In this document: positions 26,556 through 39,752 of the stretch, piece by piece
Layout: every line of letters begins with the position of its first letter
Position numbering within the stretch: the first letter of the stretch is position 1
Origin: Sextonia rubra
Lineage: Eukaryota; Streptophyta; Magnoliopsida; Laurales; Lauraceae
DNA: 64,000 nucleotides
Assembly: GCA_037013555.1 (NCBI GenBank)
Contig: JASUAD010000006.1
Location: 64,526,029-64,590,028, forward strand
Reading direction: 5' to 3'
Made by a program: the position numbers and the translations under genes
The notes under the pieces: generated by a model
What the model saw: the letters and a program-made list of their open reading frames with translations, nothing else
Told to the model about the DNA's origin: nothing
The model's database searches: none

Positions 26556-29500
26556 GATTAGGCGCCGGTCAAAACATTCCGCGCATGCACCTTCTAAAAC
26601 AAATATTATGACAAATAAAGTAACAAATACCACAAAGCCATAAACTAAAACGAGAGAGTTAAAAGGATTACCTCATATGGCACTCCCCGACAACGGCACC
26701 AAAAACTTGCACGACAATCCAAATGTAAGGTTGTGACATACTAATAAAACCGGTGAAAACCGGGTCGCTCGACAAGCATGATCAATTCATACGATTGCAC
26801 CTGGCCTAAAAGAAAATCTAAAAATCCTACTGAAAATCTATACAAACCAAAATCAGATACACAACAAATAAATTAATTATAGTCCTTTACACAACATAAA
26901 AACTTATCTAAACTATAAACTTGCTACAAACCTAAACTAAAAAGGAGAAAACTATATCTACCATAAGACACATTAGAAAACGAATAGAAATACCACTGTT
27001 AAAAATGTGAGCACAAACGGAAAAGAAGCCATTACAAACAAATAAATAGAAGGGCCTGTAAGAAAATCCATTTAAATGCAACAATTATTTATGAACAAAG
27101 CATCACAAAGCTTAATTTCCTACTGGAGTTTAACTATATAAAGAATATGAGCTAGAAATGTCAAAGTAGATGGATTTAGATAAAATATAAGGGAAACACT
27201 TTATGAGTTTGAAAAGTAAACCAAAAATCAGATTTCAATCAAAATTTTGGAATTTAATTTTTATCTTTTTGGATTAGGCCCCACTCAAAACATTCCATGA
27301 ATGCACCTCCTAAAACTAATATTATGAGAAATAAAGTAATAAAACTCACAAAGCCATAAACTAAAGAGAGAGAGTTAAAAAGATTACCTCATATGGCACT
27401 CTCCGGCAACGGCACCGAGAACTTGTACGATAATCCGAATGCAAGGTTGTGAAGTAGGAATAAAACCCGGTGAAAACCAGGTCGATCGACAAGGCGTTAT
27501 CAATTCGTACAACTTGCACCTGTCTTAAAAGAAAATCTAAACATCCTACTCAAAACCTATATAAATCAGAATTAAATACACAAAAATTAAATTAATTATA
27601 GTCCCTTACACAACATAAAAAAATTATCTAAACTAAAAACCTTACACTACAAACCTAAACACGAAAAGAAAAAACTACATCCACCATAAGAAACATTGAA
27701 AAACCAATAGAAATACCACTATATATAATATAGGAACAAAAATGAGAGAACCTTGTGAAAAATTGCCATTATAAACAAATAAAAGATGGGCAACGAAGAA
27801 GCCATTTAAATGAAAACAATTATTCATGAATAAAACATTGCAAGCTTAATTTCCTTGTGGAATTTAACTATAAAAAATATATATGAGTTAGAATTGTCAT
27901 AGTGGAATATAAGTTAGAATTGTCAAAGTGGAATATGAGTTAGAATTGTCAAAGCGAACGGATTTAGTTTAGATATCAAGGCAACCCTTTATGAGTACTA
28001 AAACTAAAACAAAAACTAGATTTCAATCAAAGTTTTAAATTTTAAATTTCCGCTTTCTCGATTATGCGGCAGTCAAAACATTCCATGCATGCACCTTTCG
28101 AAATTGATATTATAACAAATACAGTAACAAATCCCACAAAGCAATAAACTAAAAAGAGAGAGTTAAAAAGATTACCTCATATGCCGCTCTCTGGCAACGG
28201 CACCAAGAAGTTGTACGACAATCCAATGCAAGCCTGTGAAGTTGTAGGGTCAATGACAAGACGTGATCAATTCATACAACTTGCACGTGTCTTAAAAGAA
28301 AATCTAAAAATCCGTCTAAAAATCTATTCGACCTGGAATAAAATACACTAAATTAAATTAATTACACTCCTCCGCACGATATAAAAAATTATATAAACTA
28401 AAAACCCTACACAACAAACCTAAACTAGAAAATCATAAGAAACACTAGAAAACCAATAGAAATACCACCGTAGAAAATATAGGAACAAAATTGAGAAAAC
28501 AAATTGAAAAGCTGCCATTACAAAAGAAGAAAAAAAAAACAAAAGACAGGCAAGCAAGAAGCCATGTAAATACACAACAATTATTCAAGAGCAAAGCACT
28601 GTAACAAGCTTAATTACCGGTTGGAGTTTAACTATAAAAAGAATACAAGCTAGAATTATAGAATTGTCAAAGTAGATGAATTTAGTTCAAATATCAAGGC
28701 AACACTTTATGAGTTCAAAAAATAAACCAAAAATCATATTACAATCAAAATTTCAAAATTTATATTTCCTCTTTTTCGATTAGGTGCCAGTCAAAACATT
28801 CCATGCATGCACCTCCTAAAACTAATATTATGACAAATAAAGCAACAAATCCCACAAAACCATATACTAAAAAGGGAGTTAAAAAGATAACCTCACATGA
28901 CGCTCTCCGGCAATTGCACCAAGAACTTGTACAACAATCGAAATGATGTGAAGTACTAATAGAACCCGGATAAAACAGGGTCGATAGACAATGCGTGACC
29001 AATTCATACAACTTGCACCTATCTTAAAAAAAAATCTAAATATCCTACACAAAATCAATACAAACTAGAATTAAATACACAAAAATTAAATTAATTACAA
29101 TCCTTCACACGACATAAAAAATTATGTAAACTAAACAACCCTACACCACAAACCTAAACCGGGAAAGAGAAAGCTGCATCCACCATAAAAAAAAACATTA
29201 GAAAACCAATAGAAATACTACTATTGAAATATAGGAACGAAAATGAGAGAACAAATTGAAAACAAGCTATTACAAACAAATAAATATAATGGCAATTATG
29301 AAGAAGCCATTTAAATGCACAACAATTATTCATGAACAAAGCAATGCAAGCTTAATTTCCAATTCGAGTTTAAATATATTTAGAATATAAGCTAGAATTG
29401 TCATAGTGGATGGATTCAGTTACAATATCAAGGCAACACTTTATGAGCTCGAACATTAAACCAAAAATCAAATTTCAAACAAAATTTTAGAATTTAAATT

Positions 29501-29848
29501 TCCGTTTTGTCAATTACGCGCCGTTTAAAACATTCAATGCATACACATCCAAAAACTAATATTATGACAGATATAGTAACAAATCTCACAAATCAATAAA
29601 CTAAGGACAGAGTTAAAAGATTACCTCATATAGCGCTCAACAACAACGGCACCAAGAACTTGTACGACAATCCAATGCAAGCCTGTGACGTAGTAATAAA
29701 ACCGGCTGAAAGTTGGGTCCATCGAGAAGGCGTGATCAATTCATATGACTTGCACCTGTCTTAAAAGAAAATCTAAAAATAGTGCCCAAAATCTATACAA
29801 ACAAGAATTAAATGCACAAAAATTAAATTAATTACAATCCTTTTTCTA
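26556..29848. repeat. Satellite higher-order repeat copy 6 (3293 bp)
   Basis: Complete A-E copy. It is the first with three instead of two copies of the 'gaatatgagttagaattgtcaaag' microduplication (about 27,885-27,955), a form then seen in most later copies. Confidence 0.87.
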
Positions 29849-30564
29849 GATTAGGCGCCGGTCAAAACATTCCGCACATGCACCTTCTAAAACAAATAAT
29901 ATGACAAATAAAGTAACAAATCCCACAAAGCCATAAACTAAAGCGAGAGACTTAAAAGGATTACCTCATATGGCACTCTTCGGCAACGGCACCAAAAACT
30001 TGCACGACAATCCAAATGTAAGGTTGTGACATACTAGTAAAACCGGTGAAAACCGGGTCGCTCGACAAGCATGATCAATTCATACGATTGCACCTCTCTT
30101 AAAAGAAAATCTAAAAATCCTACTGAAAATCTATACAAACGATAATTAAATACACAAAAATTAAATTAATTATAGTCCTTTACACAACATAAAAAATTAT
30201 CTAAACTATGAACTTGCTATAAACCTAAACTAAAAAGGAGAAAACTGCATCCACCATAAGACACATTAGAAAACCACTAGAAATACCACTGTTAAAAATG
30301 AAAGCACAAACGGAAAAGAAGCCATTACAAACAAATAAATAGAAGGCACGCAAGAAAAAGCCATTTAAATGCAACAATTATTTACGAACAAAGCATCACA
30401 AAACTTAATTTCCTACTGGAGTTTAACTATATAAAGAATATGAGCTAGAAATGTCAAAGTAGATGGATTTAGTTAAAATATAAGGGCAACACTTTATGAG
30501 TTTGAAAATTAAACCAAAAATCAGATTTCAATCAAAATTTTGGAATTTAATTTTTATCTTTTTG
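29849..30564. repeat. HOR subunit A (reference)
   Basis: 716 bp, starting at 'gattaggcgccggtc'. The hairpin is ACCGGT-GAAA-ACCGGGT followed by 'cgctcgac', so the palindrome GTCGATCGAC is broken. The minus-strand exon-like block is frame-broken. Confidence 0.85.
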
Positions 30565-31352
30565 GATTAGGCCCCACTCAAAACATTCCATGAATGCACC
30601 TCCTAAAACTAATATTATGACAAATAAAGTAACAAAACTCACAAAGCCATAAACTAAAGAGAGAGAGTTAAAAAGATTACCTCATATGGCACTCTCCGGC
30701 AACGGCACCGAGAACTTGTACGATAATCCGAATGCAAGGTTGTGAAGTAGGAATAAAACCCGGTGAAAACCAGGTCGATCGACAAGGCGTTATCAATTCG
30801 TACAACTTGCACCTGTCTTAAAAGAAAATCTAAACATCCTACTCAAAACCTATATAAATCAGAATTAAATACACAAAAATTAAATTAATTATAGTCCCTT
30901 ACACAACATAAAAAAATTATCTAAACTAAAAACCTTACACTACAAACCTAAACACGAAAAGAAAAAACTACATCTACCATAAGAAACATTGAAAAACCAA
31001 TAGAAATACCACTATATATAATATAGGAACAAAAATGAGAGAACATTGTGAAAAACTGCCATTATAAACAAATAAAAGATGGGCAACGAAGAAGCCATTT
31101 AAAATGAAACAATTATTCATGAATAAAACATTGCAAGCTTAATTTCCCTGTGGAATTTAACTATAAAAAATATATATGAGTTAGAATTGTCATAGTGGAA
31201 TATAAGTTAGAATTGTCAAAGTAGAATATGAGTTAGAATTGTCAAAGCGAACGGATTTAGTTTAGATATCAAGGCAACCCTTTATGAGTACTAAAACTAA
31301 ACCAAAAACTAGATTTCAATCAAAGTTTTAAATTTTAAATTTCCTATTTCTC
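30565..31352. repeat. HOR subunit B (reference)
   Basis: 788 bp, the longest subunit, starting at 'gattaggccccactc'. The extra length comes largely from a triplicated 'gaatatgagttagaattgtcaaag' segment at about 31,165-31,250. One arm of the hairpin carries a mismatch (CCAGG). Confidence 0.85.
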
Positions 31353-32071
31353 GATTATGCGGCAGTCAAAACATTCCACGCATGCACCTTTCGAAATTGA
31401 TATTATAACAAATACAGTAACAAATCCCACAAAGCAATAAACTAAAAAGAGAGAGTTAAAAAGATTACCTCATATGCCGCTCTCCGGCAACGCCACCAAG
31501 AAGTTGTACAACAATCCAATGCAAGCTTGTGAAGTTGTAGGGTCAATCGACAAGACGTGATCAATTCATACAACTTGCACGTGTCTTAATAGAAAATCTA
31601 AAAATCCGTCAAAAAATCTATTCGACCTGGAATAAAATACACTAAATTAAATTAATTACACTCCTCCGCACGATATAAAAAATTATCTAATCTAAAAACC
31701 CTACACAACAAACCTAAACTAGAAAATCATAAGAAACATTAGAAAACCAATAGAAATACCACCGTAGAAAATATAACAACAAAATTGAGAAAACAAATTG
31801 AAAAGCTGCCATTACAAAAGAAGAAAAAAAAAACAAAAGACAGGCAAGCATGAAGCCATGTAAATACACAATAATTATTCAAGAGCAAAGCACTCCAACA
31901 AGCTTAATTACCGGTTGGGGTTTAACTATAAAAAGAATACAAGCTAGAATTATAGAATTGTCAAAGTAGATGAATTTAGTTCAAAAATCAAGGCAACACT
32001 TTATGAGTTCAAAAAAAAAACCAAAAATCATATTACAATCAAAATTTCAAAATTTATATTTCCTTTTTTTC
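31353..32071. repeat. HOR subunit C (reference)
   Basis: 719 bp, starting at 'gattatgcggcagtc'. The hairpin is absent; the segment reads 'gttgtagggtcaatcgac' instead. It contains an adenine-rich tract near 31,820 whose length varies between copies. Confidence 0.85.
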
Positions 32072-32810
32072 GATTAGGTGCCAGTCAAAACATTCCATGC
32101 ATGCACCTCCTAAAACTAATATTATGACAAATAAAGCAAAAAATCCCACAAAACCATATACCTAAAAGGGAGTTAAAAAGATAACCTCACATGGCGCTCT
32201 CCGGCAATTGCACGAAGAACTTGTACAACAATCCAAATGCAAGGATGTGAAGTACTAATAGAACCCGGATGAAACAGGGTCGATAGACAATGCGTGACCA
32301 ATTCATACAACTTGCACCTATCTTAAAAAAAAATCTAAATATCCTACACAAAATCAATACACACTAGAATTAAATACACAAAAATTAAATTAATTACAAT
32401 CCTTCACACGACATAAAAAATTATGTAAACTAAACAACCCTACACCACAAACCTAAACCGGGAAAGAGAAAGCTGCATCCACCATAAAAAAAAACATTAG
32501 AAAACCAATAGAAATACTACCATTGAAATATAGGAACAAAAATGAGAGAACAAATTGAAAACAAGCTATTACAAACAAATAAATATAATGGCATGTATGA
32601 AGAAGCCATTTAAATGGACAACAATTATTCATGAACAAAGCAATGCAAGCTTAATTTCCAATTCGAGTTTAAATATATTTAGAATATAAGCTAGAATTGT
32701 CATAGTGGATGGATTCAGTTACAATATCAAGGCAACACTTTATGAGTTCGAACATTAAACCAAAAATCAAATTTCAAACAAAATTTTAGAATTTAAATTT
32801 CCTTTTTGTC
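32072..32810. repeat. HOR subunit D (reference)
   Basis: 739 bp, starting at 'gattaggtgccagtc'. The hairpin has decayed to 'acccggatgaaacagggt', leaving only the outer base pairs. Confidence 0.85.
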
Positions 32811-33147
32811 AATTAGGCGCCGTTTAAAACATTCAATGCATACACATCCAAAAACTAATATTATGACAGATATAGTAAGAAATCTCACAAATCAATAAAC
32901 TAAGGACAGAGTTAAAAGATTACCTCATATGGCGCTCAACACCAACGGCACCAAGAACTTGTACGACAATCCAATGCAAGCCTGTGAAGTAGTAAAAAAA
33001 CCTTATGAAAACTTGGTCCATCAAGAAGGCGTGATCAATTCATATGACTTGCACCGATCCTAAAAGAAAATCTAAAAATCGTGCCCAAAATCTATACAAA
33101 CTAGAATTAAATGCACAAAAATTAAATTAATTACAGTCCTTTTTCTA
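32811..33147. repeat. HOR subunit E, truncated (reference)
   Basis: 337 bp, starting at 'aattaggcgccgtttaaaac' and ending at 'aattaattacagtcctttttctag', where the next A subunit begins. The second half of the unit is missing. The same joint recurs in every HOR copy, so the truncation predates their amplification. Confidence 0.88.
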
Positions 33148-36100
33148 GGTTAGGCGCCGGTCAAAACATTCCACGCATGCACCTTTTAAAACAAATATTA
33201 TGACAAATAAAGTAACAAATCTCACAAAGTCATAAAATAAAGCGAGAGAGTTAAAAGGATTACCTCATATGGCACTCTCTAGCAACAGCACCAAAAACTT
33301 GTACAACAATCTAAATGCAAGGTCGTGACATACTAATAAAACCCGGTGAAAACCGGGTCGCTCGACAAGTATGATCAATTCATACGATTGCACCTCTCTT
33401 AAAAGAAAATCTAAAAATACTACTGAAAATCTATACAAACCATAATTAAATGCACAAAAATTAAATTAATTATAGTCCTTTACACAACATAAAAACTTAT
33501 CTAAACTATAAACTTGCTACAAACCTAAACTAAAAAGGAGAAAACTGCAACTACCATACGGCACATTAGAAAACCAATAGAAATACCATTGTTAAAAATG
33601 AGAGCACAAACGGAAAAGAAGCCATTACAAACAAATAATTAGAAGGGCACGCAAGAAAAAGCCGTTTAAATACAACAATTATTTATGAACAAAGCATCAC
33701 AAAGCTTAATTTCCTACTGGAGTTTAACTATATAAAGAATATGAGCTAGAAATGTCAAAGTACATGGATTTAGTTAAAATATCAGGGCAACACTTTATGA
33801 GTTTGAAAATTAAACCAAAAATCAGATTTCAATCAAAATTTTGGAATTTAATTTTTATCTTTTCGGATTAGGCCCCACTCAAAACATTCCATGAATGCAC
33901 CTCCTAAAACTAATATTATGACAAATAAAGTAATAAAACTCACAAAGCCATAAACTAAAGAGAGAGAGTTAAAAAGATTAACTCATATGGCACTCTCCCG
34001 CAACGGCACCGAGAACTTATACGATAATCCGAATGCAAGGTTGTGAAGTAGGAATAAAACCCGGTGAAAACCAGGTCGATCGACAAGGCGTTATCAATTC
34101 GTACAACTTGCACCTGTCTTAAAAGAAAATCTAAACATCCTACTCAAAACCTATATAAATCAGAATTAAATACACAAAAATTAAATTAATTATAGTCCCT
34201 TACACAACATAAAAAAATTATCTAAACTAAAAACCTTACACTACAAACCTAAACACGAAAAGAAAAAACTACATCCACCATAAGAAACATTGAAAAACCA
34301 ATAGAAATACCACTATATATAATATAGGAACAAAAATGAGAGAACCTTGTGAAAAATTGCCATTATAAACAAATAAAAGATGGGCAACGAAGAAGCCATT
34401 TAAATGAAAACAATTATTCATGAATAAAACATTGCAAGCTTAATTTCCTTGTGGAATTTAACTATAAAAAATATATATGAGTTAGAATTGTCATAGTGGA
34501 ATATAAGTTAGAATTGTCAAAGTGGAATATGAGTTAGAATTGTCAAAGCGAACGGATTTAGTTTAGATATCAAGGCAACCCTTTATGAGTACTAAAACTA
34601 AAACAAAAACTAGATTTCAATCAAAGTTTTAAATTTTAAATTTCCGCTTTCTCGATTATGCGGCAGTCAAAACATTCCATGCATGCACCTTTCGAAATTG
34701 ATATTATAACAAATACAGTAACAAATCCCACAAAGCAATAAACTAAAAAGAGAGAGTTAAAAAGATTACCTCATATGCCGCTCTCCGGCAACGGCACCAA
34801 GAAGTTGTACGACAATCCAATGCAAGCTTGTGAAGTTGTAGGGTCAATCGACAAGACGTGATCAATTCAAACAACTTGCACGTGTCTTGAAAGAAAATCT
34901 AAAAATCCGACTAAAAATCTATTCGACCTGGAATAAAATACAATAAATTAAATTAATTACACTCCTCCGCACGATATAAAAAATTATCTAAACTAAAAAC
35001 CCTACACAACAAACCTAAACTAGAAAATCATAAGAAAGAATAGAAAACCAATAGAAATACCACCGTAGAAAATATAGGAACAAAATTGAGAAAACAAATT
35101 GAAAAGCTGCCATTACAAAAGAAGAAAAAAAAAAAACAAAAGACGGGCAAGCATGAAGTCATGTAAATGCACAACAATTATTCAAGAGCAAAGCACTGCA
35201 ACAATCTTAATTACCGGTTGGAGTTTAACTATAAAAAGAATACAAGCTAGAATTATAGAATTGTCAAAGTAGATGAATTTAGTTCAAATATCAAGGCAAC
35301 ACTTTATGAGTTCAAAAAATAAACCAAAAATCATATTACAATCGAAATTTCAAAATTTATATTTCCTTTTTTTCGATTAGGTGCCAGTCAAAACATTCCA
35401 TGCATGTACCTCCTAAAACTAATATTATGACAAATAAAACAACAAATCCCACAAAACCATATACCTAAAAGGGAGTTAAAAAGATAACCTCACATGGCGC
35501 TCTCCGGCAATTGCACCAAGAACTTGTGCAACAATCCAAACGCAAGGATGTGAAGTACTAATAGAACCCGGATAAAACAGGGTCGATAGACAATGCGTGA
35601 CCAATTCATACAACTTGCACCTATCTTAAAAAAAAATCTAAATATCCTACACAAAATCAATACAAACTAGAATTAAATACACAAAAATTAAATTAATTAC
35701 AATCCTTCACACGACATAAAAAATTATGTAAACTAAACAATCCTACACCACAAACCTAAACCGGGAAAGAGAAAGCTGCATCCACCATAAAAAAAAACAT
35801 TAGAAAACCAATAGAAATACTACTATTGAAATATAGGAACAAAAATGAGAGAACAAATTGAAAACAAGCTATTACAAACAAATAAATATAATGGCAAGTA
35901 TGAAGAAGCCATTTAAATGCACAACAATTATTCATGAACAAAGCAATGCAAGCTTAATTTCCAATTCGAGTTTAAATATATTTAGAATATAAGCTAGAAT
36001 TGTCATAGTGGATGGATTCAGTTACAATATCAAGGCAACACTTTATGAGTTCGAACAATAAACCAAAAATCAAATTTCAAACAAAATTTTAGAATTTAAA

Positions 36101-36450
36101 TTTCCTTTTTGTCAATTAGGCGCCGTTTAAAGCATTCAATGCATACACATCCAAAAACTAATATTATGACAGATATAGTAACAAATCTCACAAATCAATA
36201 AACTAAGGACAGAGTTAAAAGATTACCTCATATGGCGCTCAACAGCAACGGCACCAAGAACTTGTACGACAATCCAATGCAAGCCTGTGAAGTAGTAATA
36301 AAACCTGCTGAAAGTTGGGTCCATCGAGAAGGCGTGATCAATTCATATGACTTGCACCGGTCTTAAAAGAAAATCTAAAAATCGTGCCCAAAATCTATAC
36401 AAACAAGAATTAAATGCACAAAAATTAAATTAATTACAATCCTTTTTCTA
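33148..36450. repeat. Satellite higher-order repeat copy 8 (3303 bp)
   Basis: Complete A-E copy starting with the variant 'ggttaggcgcc', shared only with copies 10 and 14, as is 'acaatctaaatgcaa' in the A block. Confidence 0.88.
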
Positions 36451-39400
36451 GATTAGGCGCCGGTCAAAACATTCCGCGCATGCACCTTCTAAAACAAATA
36501 TTATGACAAATAAAGTAACAAATCCCACAAAGCCATAAACTAAAGCGAGAGAGTTAAAAGGATTACCTCATATGGCACTCTCTGGCAACGGCACCAAAAA
36601 CTTGCACGACAATCCAAATGTAAGGTTGTGACGTACTAATAAAACCGGTGAAAACCGGGTCGCTCGACAAGCATGATCAATTCATACGATTGCACCTGTC
36701 TTAAAAGAAAATCGAAAAATCCTACTGAAAATCTATACAAACCGAAATCAGATACACAACAAATAAATTAATTATAGTCCTTTACACAACATAAAAACTT
36801 ATCTAAACTATAAACTTGCTACAAACCTAAACTAAAAAGGAGAAAACTATATCTACCATAGGACACATTAGAAAACGAATAGAAATACCACTGTTAAAAA
36901 TGAGAGCACAAACGGAAAAGAAGCCATTACAAACAAATAAATAGAAGGGCATGTAAGAAAATCCATTTAAATGCAACAATTATTTATGAACAAAGCATCA
37001 CAAAGCTTAATTTCCTACTGGAGTTTAACTATATAAAGAATATGAGCTAGAAATGTCAAAGTAGATGGATTTAGTTAAAATATAAGGGCAACACTTTATG
37101 AGTTTGAAAATTAAACCAAAAATCAGATTTCAATCAAACTTTTGGAATTTAATTTTTATCTTTTTGGATTAGGCCCCACTCAAAACATTCCATGAATGCA
37201 CCTCCTAAAACTAATCTTATGACGAATAAAGTAATAAAACTCACAAAGCCATAAACTAAAGAGAGAGAGTTAAAAAGATTACCTCATATGGCACTCTCCG
37301 GCAACGGCACCGAGAACTTGTACGATAATCCGAATGCAAGGTTGTGAAGTAGGAATAAAACCCGGCGAAAACCAGGTCGATCGACTAGGCGTTATCAATT
37401 CGTACAACTTGCACCTGTCTTAAAAGAAAATCTAAACATCCTACTCAAAACCTATATAAATCAGAATTAAATACACAAAAATTAAATTAATTATAGTCCC
37501 TTACACAACATAAAAAAATTATCTAAACTAAAAACCTTACACTACAAACCTAAACACGAAAAGAAAAAACTACATCCACCATAAGAAACATTGAAAAACC
37601 AATAGAAATACCACTATATATAATATAGGAACAAAAATGAGAGAACATTGTGAAAAACTGCCATTATAAACAAATAAAAGATGGGCAACGAAGAAGCCAT
37701 TTAAATGGAAACAATTATTCATGAATAAAACATTGCAAGCTTAATTTCCTTGTGGAATTTAACTATAAAAAATATATATGAGTTGGAATTGTCATAGTGG
37801 AATATAAGTTAGAATTGTCAAAGTGGAATATGATTTAGAATTGTCAAAGCGAACGGATTTAGTTTAGATATCAAGGCAACCCTTTATGAGTACTAAAACT
37901 AAACCAAAAACTAGATTTCAATCAAAGTTTTAAATTTTAAATTTCCTCTTTCTCGATTATGCGGCAGTCAAAATTCCACGCATGCACCTTTCGAAATTGA
38001 TATTATAACAAATACAATAAAAAATCCCACAAAGCAATAAACTAAAAAGAGAGAGTTAAAAAGATTACCTCATATGCCGCTCTCCGGCAACGGCACCAAG
38101 AAGTTGTACGAAAATCCAATGCAAGCTTGTGAAGTTGTAGGGTCAATCGACAAGACGTGATCAATTCATACAACTTGCACGTGTCTTAAAAGAAAATCTA
38201 AAAATCCGTCTAAAAATCTATTCGACCTGGAATAAAATACAATAAATTAAATTAATTACACTCCTCCGCACGATATAAAAAATTATCTAAACTAAAAACC
38301 CTACACAACAAACCTAAACTAGAAAATCATAAGAAACATTAGAAAACCAATAGAAATACCACCGTAGAAAATATAGGAACAAAATTGAGAAAACAAATTG
38401 AAAAGCTGCCATTACAAAAGAAGAAAAAAAAAAAAGAAAAGACAGGCAAGCATGAAGCCATGTAAATGCACAACAATTATTCAAGAACAAAGCACTGCAA
38501 CAAGCTTAATTACCGGTTGGAGTTTAACTATAAAAAGAATACAAGCTAGAATTATAGAATTGTCAAAGTAGATGAATTTAGTTCAAATATCAAGGCAACA
38601 CTTTATGAGTTCAAAAAATAAACCAAAAATCATATTACAATCAAAATTTCAAAATTTATATTTCCTTTTTTTCGATTAGGTGCCAGTCAAAACATTCCAT
38701 GCAAGCACCTCCTAAAACTAATATTATGACAAATAAAGCAACAAATCCCACAAAACCATATACTAAAAAGGGAGTTAAAAAGATAACCTCACATGGCGAT
38801 CTCCGGCAATTGCACCAAGAACTTGTACAACAATCCAAATGCAAGGATGTGAAGTACTAATAGAACCCGGATAAAACAGGGTCGATAGACAATGTGTGAC
38901 CAATTCATACAACTTGCACCTATCTTAAAAATAAATCTAAATATCCTACACAAAATCAATACAAACTAGAATTAAATACACAAAAATTAAATTAATTACA
39001 ATCCTTCACACGACACAAAAATTATGTAAACTAAACAACCCTACACCACAAACCTAAACCGGAAAAGAGAAAGCTGCATCCACCATAAAAAAAAAAAACA
39101 TTAGAAAACCAATAGAAATACTACTATTGAAAATATAGGAACAAAAATGAGAGAACAAATTGAAAACAAGCTATTACAAACAAATAAATATAATAGCATG
39201 TACGAAGAAGCCATTTAAATGCACAACAATTATTCATGAACAAAGCAATGCAAGCTTAATTTCCAATTGGAGTTTAACCATATTTAGAATATAAGCTAGA
39301 ATTGTCATAGCGGATGGATTTAGTTACAATATCAAGGCAACACTTTATGAGTTCGAACACTAAACCAAAAATCAAATTTCAAACAAAATTTTAGGATTTA

Positions 39401-39752
39401 AATTTCCTTTTTGTCAATTAGGCACCGTTTAAAACATTCAATGCATACACATCAAAAAACTAATACTATGACAAATATAGTAACAAATCTCACAAATCAA
39501 TAAACTAAGGACAGAGTCAAAAGATTACCTCATATGGCACTCAACACCAACGGCACCAAGAACTTGTACGACAATCCAATGCAACCCTGTGAAGTAGTAA
39601 TAAAACCTTATGAAAACTTGGTCCATCAAGAAGGCGTGATCAATTCAAATGACTTGCACCTGTCCTAAAAGAAAATCTAAAAATCGTGCCCAAAATCTAT
39701 ACAAACTAGAATTAAATGCACAAAAATTAAATTAATTACAGTCCTTTTTCTA
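36451..39752. repeat. Satellite higher-order repeat copy 9 (3302 bp)
   Basis: Complete A-E copy. It shares private variants with copy 13: 'aaaatcgaaaaatcc', 'aaaccgaaatcagat' and 'caatcaaacttttgg'. Confidence 0.88.

Larger units (their letters stand above)
29849..33147. repeat. Satellite higher-order repeat copy 7 (3299 bp, reference copy)
   Basis: Used here to define subunits: A 29849-30564, B 30565-31352, C 31353-32071, D 32072-32810, E 32811-33147. The starts are marked by gcgccggtc (A), gccccactc (B), tgcggcagtc (C), ggtgccagtc (D) and gcgccgtttaaaac (E). Confidence 0.9.
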
